From NCBI RefSeq assembly GCF_016741855.1, contig NZ_JAERRH010000016.1:108997-172996 (forward strand): 64,000 bases of DNA, given 5' to 3'. Made by a program: the position numbers and the translations under genes. Every line of letters starts with the position of its first letter. The first letter of the stretch is position 1. The notes under the pieces were generated by a model. It ran no database searches and had not been told where the DNA came from. It saw only the letters and a program-made list of their open reading frames with translations. Origin of the DNA: Streptomyces musisoli. GTDB lineage: Bacteria; Actinomycetota; Actinomycetes; Streptomycetales; Streptomycetaceae. This document shows positions 42,656-49,859 of the stretch, in pieces.

Positions 42656-45049
42656 TCAGCTGTTCCAGCTCCACTCGGCGACCTCCGGCAGGTCGGTGCC
42701 GTTCTCGCGGATCCAGGCGTGGTGGCGGGTGCGGGCGTCGGCCATGGTCTGGCGCACCGAGGCCGCCGGCACGGCGAGGCCGGGGACGCGGTCGATGACG
42801 TCCATGACGAGGCGGTAGCGGTCGAGGTCGTTGCGTACGACCATGTCGAAGGGCGTCGTCGTGGTTCCGGACTCCTGGTACCCGCGCACGTGCAGGTTCC
42901 GGTGACCGGCACGGCGGTAGGCGAGGCGGTGGACCAGCCACGGATAGCCGTGGTAGGCGAAGATCACCGGTTTGTCGGCGGTGAACAGGCCGTCGTACTC
43001 GAAGTCCGGCATCCCGTGCGGGTGGCTGTCGTGCGGCAGCAGCCGCGTCATGTCCACCACGTTGACCACGCGCACCGCCAGCCGGGGCAGGTGCCGCCGC
43101 AGCAGCTGGGCCGCCGCCAGCACTTCCTGGGTGGGTACGTCGCCGGCGCAGGCGAGTACGACATCGGGCTCACCGCCGTTCTCCGTGCCGGCCCAGTCCC
43201 AGATGCCGGCTCCCCGCGCGCAGTGCACCCGGGCCTGGTCCGGCGACAGCCAGTCGAAGCAGGGCTGTTTGCCCGCCACGACGACATTGACGTAGTCCCG
43301 GCTGCGCAGGACGTGGTCGGCGACGGAGAGGAGGGTGTTGGCGTCCGGCGGCAGATAGACCCGGACGACGGCGGGGCTCTTGTTGAGGACGTGGTCCACG
43401 AACCCGGGGTCCTGGTGGGAGAAGCCGTTGTGGTCCTGGCGCCACACGTGGGAGGTGAGGAGGTAGTTGAGGGACGGGACCGGGGCCCGCCAGGGCAGTT
43501 CCCGCGCTGTCTTCAGCCACTTGATGTGCTGGTTGACCATGGAGTCGACGATGTGCACGAACGCCTCGTAGCAGGAGAACAGCCCGTGCCGCCCGGTGAG
43601 CAGGTACCCTTCCAGCCAGCCCTGGCAGAGGTGCTCGGAGAGGATCTCCATCACCCGGCCGTGCCGGTCGAGGTGCTCGTCCACCGGGAGCGTCCCCGCC
43701 TGCCAGGCCTTTCCGCCGGCGTCGAAGACGGCCTGGAGCCGGTTGGAGGCGGTCTCGTCCGGGCCGACGACGCGGAAGTCCCGCCGCAGGCGGGTGTCTT
43801 CCATGACCTGCGCCAGGAAGTCGCCCAGCACCCGGGTCGGTTCGTGCTGGGTGGAGCCCGGCTTGTCGACGGGTACGGCGAACGCGTCCAGGGAGGGCAG
43901 CGGCAGCTCGCGGGTGCGCAGACCGCCGTTCGCGTACGGGCTCGCTCCGAGCCGCTTGCCTCCCTCGGGAACGCAGGCGAGGACCTCCGTGACGGGCCGG
44001 CCGTCCGCGTCGAACAGCTCCTCGGGCCGGTACGAGCGCAGCCACTGCTCCAACTGCCGCAGGTGGTCCGGGTTCTCGCGCACCGTGGCCAGCGGGACCT
44101 GGTGGGCGCGCCAGGTGCCCTCGACCGGCCGGCCGTCGACCTCCGCGGGGCCGGTCCAGCCCTTCGGGGTCCGCAGTACGATCACCGGCCAGCGCACGCG
44201 CTCGGTGGCTCCCTCCTCCCGGGCGGTGCGCTGGGCCAGGGCGATCCGGTCCAGCGCCTCGTCCAGCGCGGCGGCCAGGGCGCGGTGCACCAGGGCGGGG
44301 TCGTCACCGGTGACGTGCAGGGGTTCATGACCGTATCCCCGCAGCAGGGCGTCGAGTTCGGGCTCGGGGAGCCGGGACAGCACGGTCGGGTTGGCGATCT
44401 TGTAGCCGTTGAGGTGCAGGATCGGCAGGACGGCGCCGTCGTGGACCGGATCGAGGAACTTGTTGGAGTGCCAGGAGGCGGCCAGCGGTCCGGTCTCCGC
44501 CTCGCCGTCACCGATCACGCAGGCCACCAGCAGGTCCGGGTTGTCGAAGGCGGCGCCGTAGGCGTGTGCCAGGGAGTAGCCCAGCTCGCCGCCCTCGTGG
44601 ATCGAGCCGGGTACCTCCGGGGCCACATGGCTGGGTACGCCGCCGGGGAAGGAGAACCGGCGGAACAGCCGCTCCATGCCGGCCGCGTCCCGTGACACGT
44701 CGGGGTAGATCTCGCCGTAGCTGCCCTCCAGCCAGGAGCCCGCGAGGACTGCGGGCCCTCCGTGCCCCGGACCCCAGACGCACAGCGCGTCCAGTCCGCG
44801 GGCCTTGATCACGCGGTTGATGTGGGTGTACACGAGGTTCAGGCCGGGCGAGGTGCCCCAGTGGCCGAGCAGCCGCGGCTTGATGTGCTCAGCGGAGAGC
44901 GGTTCGGTCAGCAGCGGGTTGGCCATGAGGTAGATCTGGCCGGCCGCGAGATAGTTGGCCGCGCGCCAGTGGGCGTCCAGGGCGCGTAGTTCCTCGTCGG
45001 TGAGTGCGTCTGCGGGTGGCGTGGCGTCCGGGTGGGCGGCCGTGGGCAT
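42656..45049 (-). CDS. Phosphoketolase
   Basis: 797 residues; ATG 45049 is chosen for its GGAGG site (two in-frame ATGs lie further upstream). The thiamine-diphosphate enzyme family is unmistakable: LDAHWRAANYLAAGQIYL, IKPRLLGHWGTSPGLNLVY, WGPGHGGPAVLAGSWLEGSYGEIYPDVS, VIGDGEAETGPLAASWHSNKFL, HQDPGFVDHVLNKSP and GYQESGTTTTPFDMVVRNDLDRYRL. Length is normal. It splits xylulose 5-phosphate or fructose 6-phosphate with phosphate to acetyl phosphate without using oxygen or NAD, which suits fermentative or low-oxygen survival in this cluster. It probably shares a promoter with the small USP-like gene 132 bp upstream. Confidence 0.95.
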   Translation of the reverse strand: MPTAAHPDATPPADALTDEELRALDAHWRAANYLAAGQIYLMANPLLTEPLSAEHIKPRLLGHWGTSPGLNLVYTHINRVIKARGLDALCVWGPGHGGPAVLAGSWLEGSYGEIYPDVSRDAAGMERLFRRFSFPGGVPSHVAPEVPGSIHEGGELGYSLAHAYGAAFDNPDLLVACVIGDGEAETGPLAASWHSNKFLDPVHDGAVLPILHLNGYKIANPTVLSRLPEPELDALLRGYGHEPLHVTGDDPALVHRALAAALDEALDRIALAQRTAREEGATERVRWPVIVLRTPKGWTGPAEVDGRPVEGTWRAHQVPLATVRENPDHLRQLEQWLRSYRPEELFDADGRPVTEVLACVPEGGKRLGASPYANGGLRTRELPLPSLDAFAVPVDKPGSTQHEPTRVLGDFLAQVMEDTRLRRDFRVVGPDETASNRLQAVFDAGGKAWQAGTLPVDEHLDRHGRVMEILSEHLCQGWLEGYLLTGRHGLFSCYEAFVHIVDSMVNQHIKWLKTARELPWRAPVPSLNYLLTSHVWRQDHNGFSHQDPGFVDHVLNKSPAVVRVYLPPDANTLLSVADHVLRSRDYVNVVVAGKQPCFDWLSPDQARVHCARGAGIWDWAGTENGGEPDVVLACAGDVPTQEVLAAAQLLRRHLPRLAVRVVNVVDMTRLLPHDSHPHGMPDFEYDGLFTADKPVIFAYHGYPWLVHRLAYRRAGHRNLHVRGYQESGTTTTPFDMVVRNDLDRYRLVMDVIDRVPGLAVPAASVRQTMADARTRHHAWIRENGTDLPEVAEWSWNS

Positions 45050-45181
45050 GGGACCTCCGGATTCGTCGTCCATGGACGGCAAGTCTGCCGGGAATGTGAG
45101 GAGATTTCGCTTTCTGCGGCCGCTCATGCGTGGCCGCCTGTCGTGGGCTCACCGCCTTACCGGGTACCTCCGGGTGACGGT

Positions 45182-45370
45182 TCAGTCGTGCGGGATCACG
45201 GCCACCGGGGCCTCGGCGTGGCGCAGGAAGGCGTGCGCGACGTGGCCGGTGTGCGTGCCGAGGCGGCTCATGCGGATGCGCCGGCCGACGACGGCCAAGG
45301 AGGCGGTCTCGACACCGGGGTGGCGCAGCCGCAGTCCCTCGTCGAGACCCACCGTGACGGTTCGGTTCAT
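45182..45370 (-). CDS. Internally deleted universal stress protein (62 residues)
   Basis: From ATG 45370 with GGGAGGTGG ahead, the frame encodes only MNRTVTVGLD, a short junction, and then the C-terminal third of a USP domain: ETASLAVVGRRIRMSRLGTHTGHVAHAFLRHAEAPVAVIP. A normal USP domain is about 140 residues, so some 80 residues including alpha1-beta3 are missing, yet the start, ribosome site, frame and stop are intact. It is either a decayed gene or a true mini-USP. It sits directly downstream of two tandem OsdR-type boxes and upstream of phosphoketolase, so its leader may still serve that gene. Confidence 0.72.
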   Translation of the reverse strand: MNRTVTVGLDEGLRLRHPGVETASLAVVGRRIRMSRLGTHTGHVAHAFLRHAEAPVAVIPHD

Positions 45371-45433
45371 CGTCTCCACCTCCCGGTGCCGGGATCCGCT
45401 TTCAGGGTGGGGACGCGGTGCGCCCGGCGTGAG

Positions 45434-45447
45434 GGGCCGCAAGTCCC
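45434..45447. promoter_or_regulatory. DevR/OsdR-type box GGGCC-GCAA-GTCCC
   Basis: Matches the GGGNC-N4-GNCCC form, with one half as in mycobacteria (GTCCC). It lies 64 bp upstream of the mini-USP start and exactly 20 bp from a second, perfect box. Confidence 0.55.
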
Positions 45448-45453
45448 CGCAGG

Positions 45454-45467
45454 GGGCCGAACGGCCC
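45454..45467. promoter_or_regulatory. DevR/OsdR-type box GGGCC-GAAC-GGCCC
   Basis: A perfect inverted repeat, extendable to GGGGCC/GGCCCC. With the box at 45434 it forms a tandem pair 20 bp apart, the usual arrangement at strongly DevR-controlled promoters. It would drive the mini-USP and probably the phosphoketolase gene. Confidence 0.68.
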
Positions 45468-45587
45468 CGAGTCCGCCCGGGGCGGTGCCGCGTGCCCGTG
45501 CACGGCGTCACGGCCGCCCGCCCGCCGTGCGCCTCCGGGCGGCATGAAGCCGCCGTCCGGGCGGCATGAGCCGAAGGGCCTGCCCGG

Positions 45588-45601
45588 GGGCCTGCCGGCC
45601 C
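45588..45601. promoter_or_regulatory. DevR/OsdR-type box GGGCC-TGCC-GGCCC
   Basis: A perfect inverted repeat (6-4-6 if extended), 87 bp upstream of the truncated CBS frame and about 300 bp upstream of the regulator gene. It may provide autoregulation of the regulator transcript. Confidence 0.62.
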
Positions 45602-45688
45602 CTGGCCCCTGCCCCGGCACCGGCACCGGCACATGCTGGGAGGGGGACGGGCCGCCGCGGACGGACTGCACAGACTCATGGAGCCACC

Positions 45689-45826
45689 ATGTACGGCACT
45701 CCGCACATCGTCAGCGCCGTCATGACGCCCACGGCCGCCGCCGTCGGCCGGCGGCCCCCCTTCGAAGAGATCGCGCGGCCGACGCGGGAGTGGCGGGTCG
45801 GCGTGAGTGGGGCCGGTCGGCCCTAG
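45689..45826 (+). pseudogene. Truncated CBS-domain protein (45 codons)
   Basis: ATG 45689 with GGAG opens a frame that reads TPHIVSAVMTPTAAAVGRRP, then PFEEIARPTREWRVG. This aligns with the first CBS motif of the intact CBS-BON protein at 39.8 kb (VMTQRVVALRTGAVFKDIVKVMREWRVS). Directly after EWRVG the sequence leaves the CBS pattern and stops within eight codons, where SALPVLD should follow. It is a 5' fragment of a CBS gene, possibly still translated, and lies just upstream of the response regulator gene. Confidence 0.72.
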
Positions 45827-45905
45827 TCCGTGCGGCACCGCGGGATGGATGATCGGCATCCAGGGCAGCCCGCGGTCTGCCCGTCCCCGGGAACGAGAGG
45901 TCGTC

Positions 45906-46604
45906 ATGACCGAGACACGCACCTTCACGGAGCAGCACCCGATCCGCGTGTTCCTGCTGGACGACCACGAGGTCGTGCGGCGCGGCCTGTCCGACCTGCT
46001 CGACGCCGAACCCGACATCTCCGTGGTCGGCGACGCGGACACCGCCGAGCACGCCCTCGTCCGCGGCCCCGCCCTGCGCCCGCACGTCGCGGTGCTCGAC
46101 GTGCGGCTGCCGGACGGCGACGGCATCACGGTCTGCCGCGAACTGCGCAGCCGCATGCCGGAGCTGGCCTGCCTGATGCTGACCTCGTTCGACGACGAGG
46201 ACGCCCTGCTGGACGCCATCATGGCCGGAGCCTCGGGCTACGTGCTCAAGCAGATCAAGGGGTCCGACCTGGTCTCCGCGGTCCGTACCGTCGCCTCCGG
46301 GCAGTCGATGCTCGACCCGGCGACCACGGCCAGGCTCATGCGCTCCCTGCGCACCGATCCGGCGACCCCGTCGCTGCCGCCCGAGCTGGCCGGTCTGTCG
46401 CCCCGTGAGCGGGACATCCTCGCCCTGGTCGGGGACGGTCTCACCAACCGTGAGATCGGCGAGCGGCTGTTCCTGTCGGAGAAGACCGTGAAGAACCACA
46501 TCTCGCGCATGCTGGCGAAGCTGGGCGTCCGCCGCCGTGTCCAGGCCGCCGTCCTCGCGTCGCACCTGGAGCCGCAGGAGCCGGGTGAGCGTCTGACTCG
46601 CTGA
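45906..46604 (+). CDS. osdR: DevR/OsdR-type NarL-family response regulator
   Basis: 232 residues from ATG 45906 (GAGAGG site). Receiver domain: acidic pair in LLDDHEVVRRGLSDLL, phospho-acceptor Asp 65 in AVLDVRLPDGDG, Thr 93 in LMLTSFDDED and Lys 115 in GASGYVLKQIKG. C-terminal LuxR-type HTH: LSPRERDILALVGDGLTNREIGERLFLSEKTVKNHISRMLAKLG. Lys 193, Lys 196 and Asn 197 (EKTVKN) correspond to the DNA-contacting residues of mycobacterial DevR, which fits a related binding site. S. coelicolor OsdR is the closest described counterpart and controls stress, development and redox genes. The partner kinase is at 39.9-41.7 kb. Confidence 0.92.
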   Translation: MTETRTFTEQHPIRVFLLDDHEVVRRGLSDLLDAEPDISVVGDADTAEHALVRGPALRPHVAVLDVRLPDGDGITVCRELRSRMPELACLMLTSFDDEDALLDAIMAGASGYVLKQIKGSDLVSAVRTVASGQSMLDPATTARLMRSLRTDPATPSLPPELAGLSPRERDILALVGDGLTNREIGERLFLSEKTVKNHISRMLAKLGVRRRVQAAVLASHLEPQEPGERLTR

Positions 46605-46730
46605 GGTCGCCGTCACCGAGGCCGGGTCGCCGCCCGGTGAGTCGCCGCTCCCCGAGGCCGCAGCTCGGTGAGTCGCCGCTCCCCGAGGTAGGGTCGCCGC
46701 CCGATGAATCGCCGCTCACCGAGGCCGCCG
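46605..46730. repeat. Imperfect tandem repeat of about 31-36 bp following osdR
   Basis: Three to four copies of a unit around gtgagtcgccgctccccgag, alternating with gggtcgccgcccg, run from just after the osdR stop to 46730. They separate osdR from the convergent USP gene. No gene or clear terminator is seen. Confidence 0.8.
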
Positions 46731-46750
46731 CCCGGGGGCCCGCGGGGAGT

Positions 46751-47617
46751 TCACGAGCGCCCGGGCACCACCGCGACCGGGCACTGGGCATGATGCAGCA
46801 GCGTGTGGCCCACCCGGCCGAGCTGGAGGCCGAAGCGGCCCGTCCTGCGGAGGGCGCCGACGATCACGAGGTCCGAAGCCGCCGACCTGTCCACGAGGAT
46901 CCGGCTCGCGTTTCCCTCGATCACCGAACGGTGCACCCGGACCTTCGGATGGGCGACGATCAGGTCGCCGAGCGACGTGTCGAGCAGCGCCGAAGCGTCC
47001 GCGTCGGCCCGCTTGTCCGCCGGCAGCGGGTCTCCCTCCGCACCGTAGGCGGGATGGCGCCAGGTACGCACGATGTCCAGGGTGCAATCGCGTACCGCGG
47101 CCTCGCGGAAGGCGAAGCGCAGGGCCTCGGCGCCGGTGTCGGCGTCGGCGAGGCCGAGCATGATCCGCCCGTGCGTACCGGCGAGTCCCGCTCGGTCACC
47201 CCGTACCACCACGACGGGGCAGTGGGCCCGGGCCGCGACGGCCAGTCCGACCGAGCCGAGCAGCAGACCCTTGAGCAGACCGCGCCCGCGGGAGCCCGTC
47301 ACCAGCGCGAACGCGCCGTCGCTCTCGCGTACGAGGGCGGCCGCGGCGTCCTCCGGGACGATGTCGGTGGTGACCTTCACATCCGGGTTGTGCCGCTCGG
47401 CGCGGTCCGCCGCCGAGGTCACGATGTGCTGGGCGAGCACCTCCTCGGAGGGGCGCTCCCCACCGCCGGGTGGCAGTGCGCCCTCGTAGCGCTCCCAGAG
47501 CGAGGCGTAGACCAGTCTGAGCGGCAGATCGTGGCGGGCGGCTTCGTCCACGGCCCAGTCGACCGCGAGGAGGGAGGACTCGGATCCGTCGACACCCACG
47601 ACCAGGGGGAGTGCCAT
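46751..47617 (-). CDS. Universal stress protein, tandem USP domains
   Basis: 288 residues. ATG 47617 is used; a GTG at 47626 would add three residues. Two USP domains: VVGVDGSESSLLAVDWAVDEA, LVTGSRGRGLLKGLLLGSVG and CPVVVVRGD, then RIMLGLADADTGAEALRFAF, LVIVGALRRTGRFGLQLGRVGHTLL and CPVAVVPG. The ATP loop GSRGRG is intact in domain 1 only. Tandem USPs are hallmark DevR/OsdR targets. A partial box (GGGAC-GAGG-GCCCT, 47697-47710) lies 80 bp upstream. It converges on osdR across a repeat array. Confidence 0.9.
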   Translation of the reverse strand: MALPLVVGVDGSESSLLAVDWAVDEAARHDLPLRLVYASLWERYEGALPPGGGERPSEEVLAQHIVTSAADRAERHNPDVKVTTDIVPEDAAAALVRESDGAFALVTGSRGRGLLKGLLLGSVGLAVAARAHCPVVVVRGDRAGLAGTHGRIMLGLADADTGAEALRFAFREAAVRDCTLDIVRTWRHPAYGAEGDPLPADKRADADASALLDTSLGDLIVAHPKVRVHRSVIEGNASRILVDRSAASDLVIVGALRRTGRFGLQLGRVGHTLLHHAQCPVAVVPGRS

Positions 47618-47696
47618 CGTCCCCACCGCCTTTCATGGGGCTGCCTCTTCGTACAGCACGCGGGGGACGGTCTCACGGTCGCACCTGCCCCCGCCC

Positions 47697-47710
47697 GGGA
47701 CGAGGGCCCT
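47697..47710. promoter_or_regulatory. Partial DevR/OsdR-type box GGGAC-GAGG-GCCCT
   Basis: The left half equals the mycobacterial half-site; the right half has one deviation. Placed 80 bp upstream of the USP start. Weak on its own, but consistent with the other boxes of the cluster. Confidence 0.35.
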
Positions 47711-47907
47711 TCGGCTCCACCCGAGGCTTCGAGGCGCCGCCGGTGAGAGCGATCGCCGCCGTGCGCCACCGTGTGCCCGACGGTTCCAGTGTGACCGGGC
47801 TTGCCGGTCGGCACCAGGCAACGTTCGCTGTCCGCACCGGCCCGGCCACTCGTCGGCCTGTGGAAACGGCGTGGACAGGAAGCCCGTGCGTGGGCCGTCT
47901 TCGCGAA

Positions 47908-47990
47908 GGTCGGAGGGTGATGTTCTCAACGGTCGGAGGGCGAGATCCTCGACGGAGGGTGAGGTTCTCGGCGGAGGGTGAGGTCTCGGA
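47908..47990. repeat. Tandem repeat 'ggtcggagggtgaggttctc', four units
   Basis: Two 23-bp units (47908-47930, 47931-47953) followed by a 19-bp and an 18-bp unit with the same core. It lies in the 451-bp spacer between the USP and ramB-type genes, both on the minus strand. The rest of this spacer shows no gene. Confidence 0.8.
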
Positions 47991-48068
47991 GCCCGTGGCG
48001 GACAGGCGCAGCGGAGCGGCCGGCCACTCGTGCTCACGCCGCCGGCGACGACGGCCCCTCCGGTCCGG

Positions 48069-49481
48069 TCACTTGGGCCCGCCGCCGTCCTCGACCGGGT
48101 ACGGCACGAACGTACTGCTGTTCTGATCGACGAGGAGCGGATGGCCGAGCGGGGGCGCGGCTCGCTGGGAGCAGTTCAGGCGCTCACAGACGCGGCAGCC
48201 CATGCCGATGGGGGTGGCGACGGAGGTGTTGCCGAGGTCGAGGCCCTCGGAGTAGACCAGCCGTGAGGCGTGGCGGATCTCGCAGCCGAGGCCGATGGCG
48301 AAGGTCTTACCGGGCTCGCCCCAGCCACCGCGGTGCCGGGTGACGGCTCGCGCGGTCCACAGGTAGCGCTGCCCGTCGGGCATTTCGGCGATCTGGACAT
48401 GGATGCGGCCGGGGGCGGCGAACGCCTCGTAGATGTTCCACAGCGGGCAGGTGCCGCCGGCCCGGGAGAAGTGGAAGCCGGTCGCCGACTGCCGCTTGGA
48501 CATGTTGCCGGCCCGGTCGACGCGGACGAAGGAGAAGGGCACGCCGCGCAGCCGGGGCCGCTGGAGGGTGCTCAGGCGGTGGCAGACGGTCTCGTAGCCG
48601 AGGCCGTAGCGGTCGGTGAGGCGTTCGATGTCGTAGCGCACCTCCTCGGCGGCGGCGTGGAAGGCGCCGTACGGCAGGATCAGGGCCGCCGCGAAGTAGT
48701 TGGCGATCCCGATGCGGGCCAGGCGGTGGGCCGGCGAGCCGGGCTCGAAGTCCTCGGCGGCCTGGCGGTCGAGTTCGTCGCCGTGTTCCAGCAGGGCGAG
48801 CTGGGTGGCCATGCGGAAGGCGCGCTGGCCGGGCCGCAGGCGGCTGGACAGGCGCAGGGTGCGGGTGGCCTCGTCGTAGCGGTGCAGGTGGTCGCCGGGG
48901 TCGGCCGAGAAGCGGATGCCGTGGACCGCGGTCAGGCGGTCCGTGAGTACCTGTACGACCTCGCCGGGCCGGATGCCGATCTCCCCGGCCAGGCGCTCGG
49001 CCGCGAGGTCGGTGTCGTGGAGGTAGTTCTGGCGGCGGTAGAAGAAGTCCCGGATCTCCTCGTGGGGTGAGCGGGGCGTCTCTCCCGCCGTGCCGCGGCC
49101 GTCGGCCGCTCCGGTGAGGCCCTCGGTCAGGAGCTGGTTCCGGCGGCCCAGGTCGAGGAGGACCTGCGCGACGGCAGGCAGACGCGAGGCCAGTTCGGCG
49201 AGGTCGGACGCGGAGATCCGGGCGGCGGCGATCTCCCGCGTCAGCGCCTCGCGCAGGTCGGCGACGAGGCGGGTCGTGTCGCGCTCGGAGAAGAAGCCGG
49301 GGTCGATGCCGAAGGTCTCCGTCAGCCTGAGCAGGACGGGCACGGTGAGGGGGCGGGAGTCGTGCTCCATCTGGTTGAGGTAGCTGGGGGAGATGCCCAG
49401 GACGCGGGCGAGTTCCGCCTGGCTCATGCGGCGCTCCTCGCGCAGTCGCCGCAGGCGCGCTCCCGCGTAGGTCTTGCCCAC
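48069..49481 (-). CDS. ramB: RamB-type XRE-family regulator of acetate/glyoxylate metabolism
   Basis: 470 residues from GTG 49481 with GGAGG. Residues 1-65 are an XRE HTH (ARLRRLREERRMSQAELARVLGISPSYLNQMEHDSRPLT). The centre has the ImmA/IrrE-like and short-chain-fatty-acyl regulator regions (FFYRRQNYLHDTDLAAERLAGEIG, RLARIGIANYFAAALILPYGAFHAAAEEVRYDIERL, GNMSKRQSATGFHFSRAGGTCPLWNIYEAF). A C-terminal Cys-rich part (GMGCRVCERLNCSQRAAPPLG) may bind a metal. Corynebacterium RamB and mycobacterial Rv0465c control isocitrate lyase and malate synthase, exactly the genes lying divergently here. Confidence 0.9.
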   Translation of the reverse strand: MGKTYAGARLRRLREERRMSQAELARVLGISPSYLNQMEHDSRPLTVPVLLRLTETFGIDPGFFSERDTTRLVADLREALTREIAAARISASDLAELASRLPAVAQVLLDLGRRNQLLTEGLTGAADGRGTAGETPRSPHEEIRDFFYRRQNYLHDTDLAAERLAGEIGIRPGEVVQVLTDRLTAVHGIRFSADPGDHLHRYDEATRTLRLSSRLRPGQRAFRMATQLALLEHGDELDRQAAEDFEPGSPAHRLARIGIANYFAAALILPYGAFHAAAEEVRYDIERLTDRYGLGYETVCHRLSTLQRPRLRGVPFSFVRVDRAGNMSKRQSATGFHFSRAGGTCPLWNIYEAFAAPGRIHVQIAEMPDGQRYLWTARAVTRHRGGWGEPGKTFAIGLGCEIRHASRLVYSEGLDLGNTSVATPIGMGCRVCERLNCSQRAAPPLGHPLLVDQNSSTFVPYPVEDGGGPK

Positions 49482-49541
49482 GGTGTGATCCTCCGGGTCC
49501 GGGTGATCGCGAGTGTAAGCCACCCGGGATCCGTGAAGTCC

Positions 49542-49589
49542 TTCGCAACCTTGGCAAAAGGCGGCGAGAAGATTCGCAGAAGTTGGCAA
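49542..49589. promoter_or_regulatory. Two RamB-like sites upstream of aceA
   Basis: TTCGCA-ACC-TTGGCAA (49542-49557) and TTCGCA-GAAG-TTGGCAA (49573-49589) are direct repeats 31 bp apart in an AT-richer patch between ramB and aceA. TTGGCAA resembles the TTTGCAA core of corynebacterial RamB sites. A TTGACA hexamer follows at 49603. I see no gene in the 378-bp spacer. Confidence 0.65.
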
Positions 49590-49859
49590 TCGTCCACGGT
49601 TGTTGACACTCAGTGCCACTGCCAGAGTTTCCGTGCGGCCCGCCGGACCCCCGGCAGGAACCGCCCGGAACCGGGGCCCGACTCACTGCCCTGACGTCGG
49701 CGATCCCGGCCGTGGCGGCGTTCTGCACCGGCAGCACTGCTCGCTCTCGCCCTCCGGGGTGACGGCGGGCCGCACCCCAACGAGACGACACACCGTGCCA
49801 CCCCTGCTTCCAGCCGCACGGGCTTGGCAGACCGCACAGATCGAGGAGACGTGACAGTG

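Noticed and set aside
45371..46222. A 346-residue minus-strand protein including the mini-USP
   Set aside because: The extra part is low-complexity, antisense to the response regulator and crosses the OsdR-type boxes; the ATG at 45370 has a proper ribosome site.
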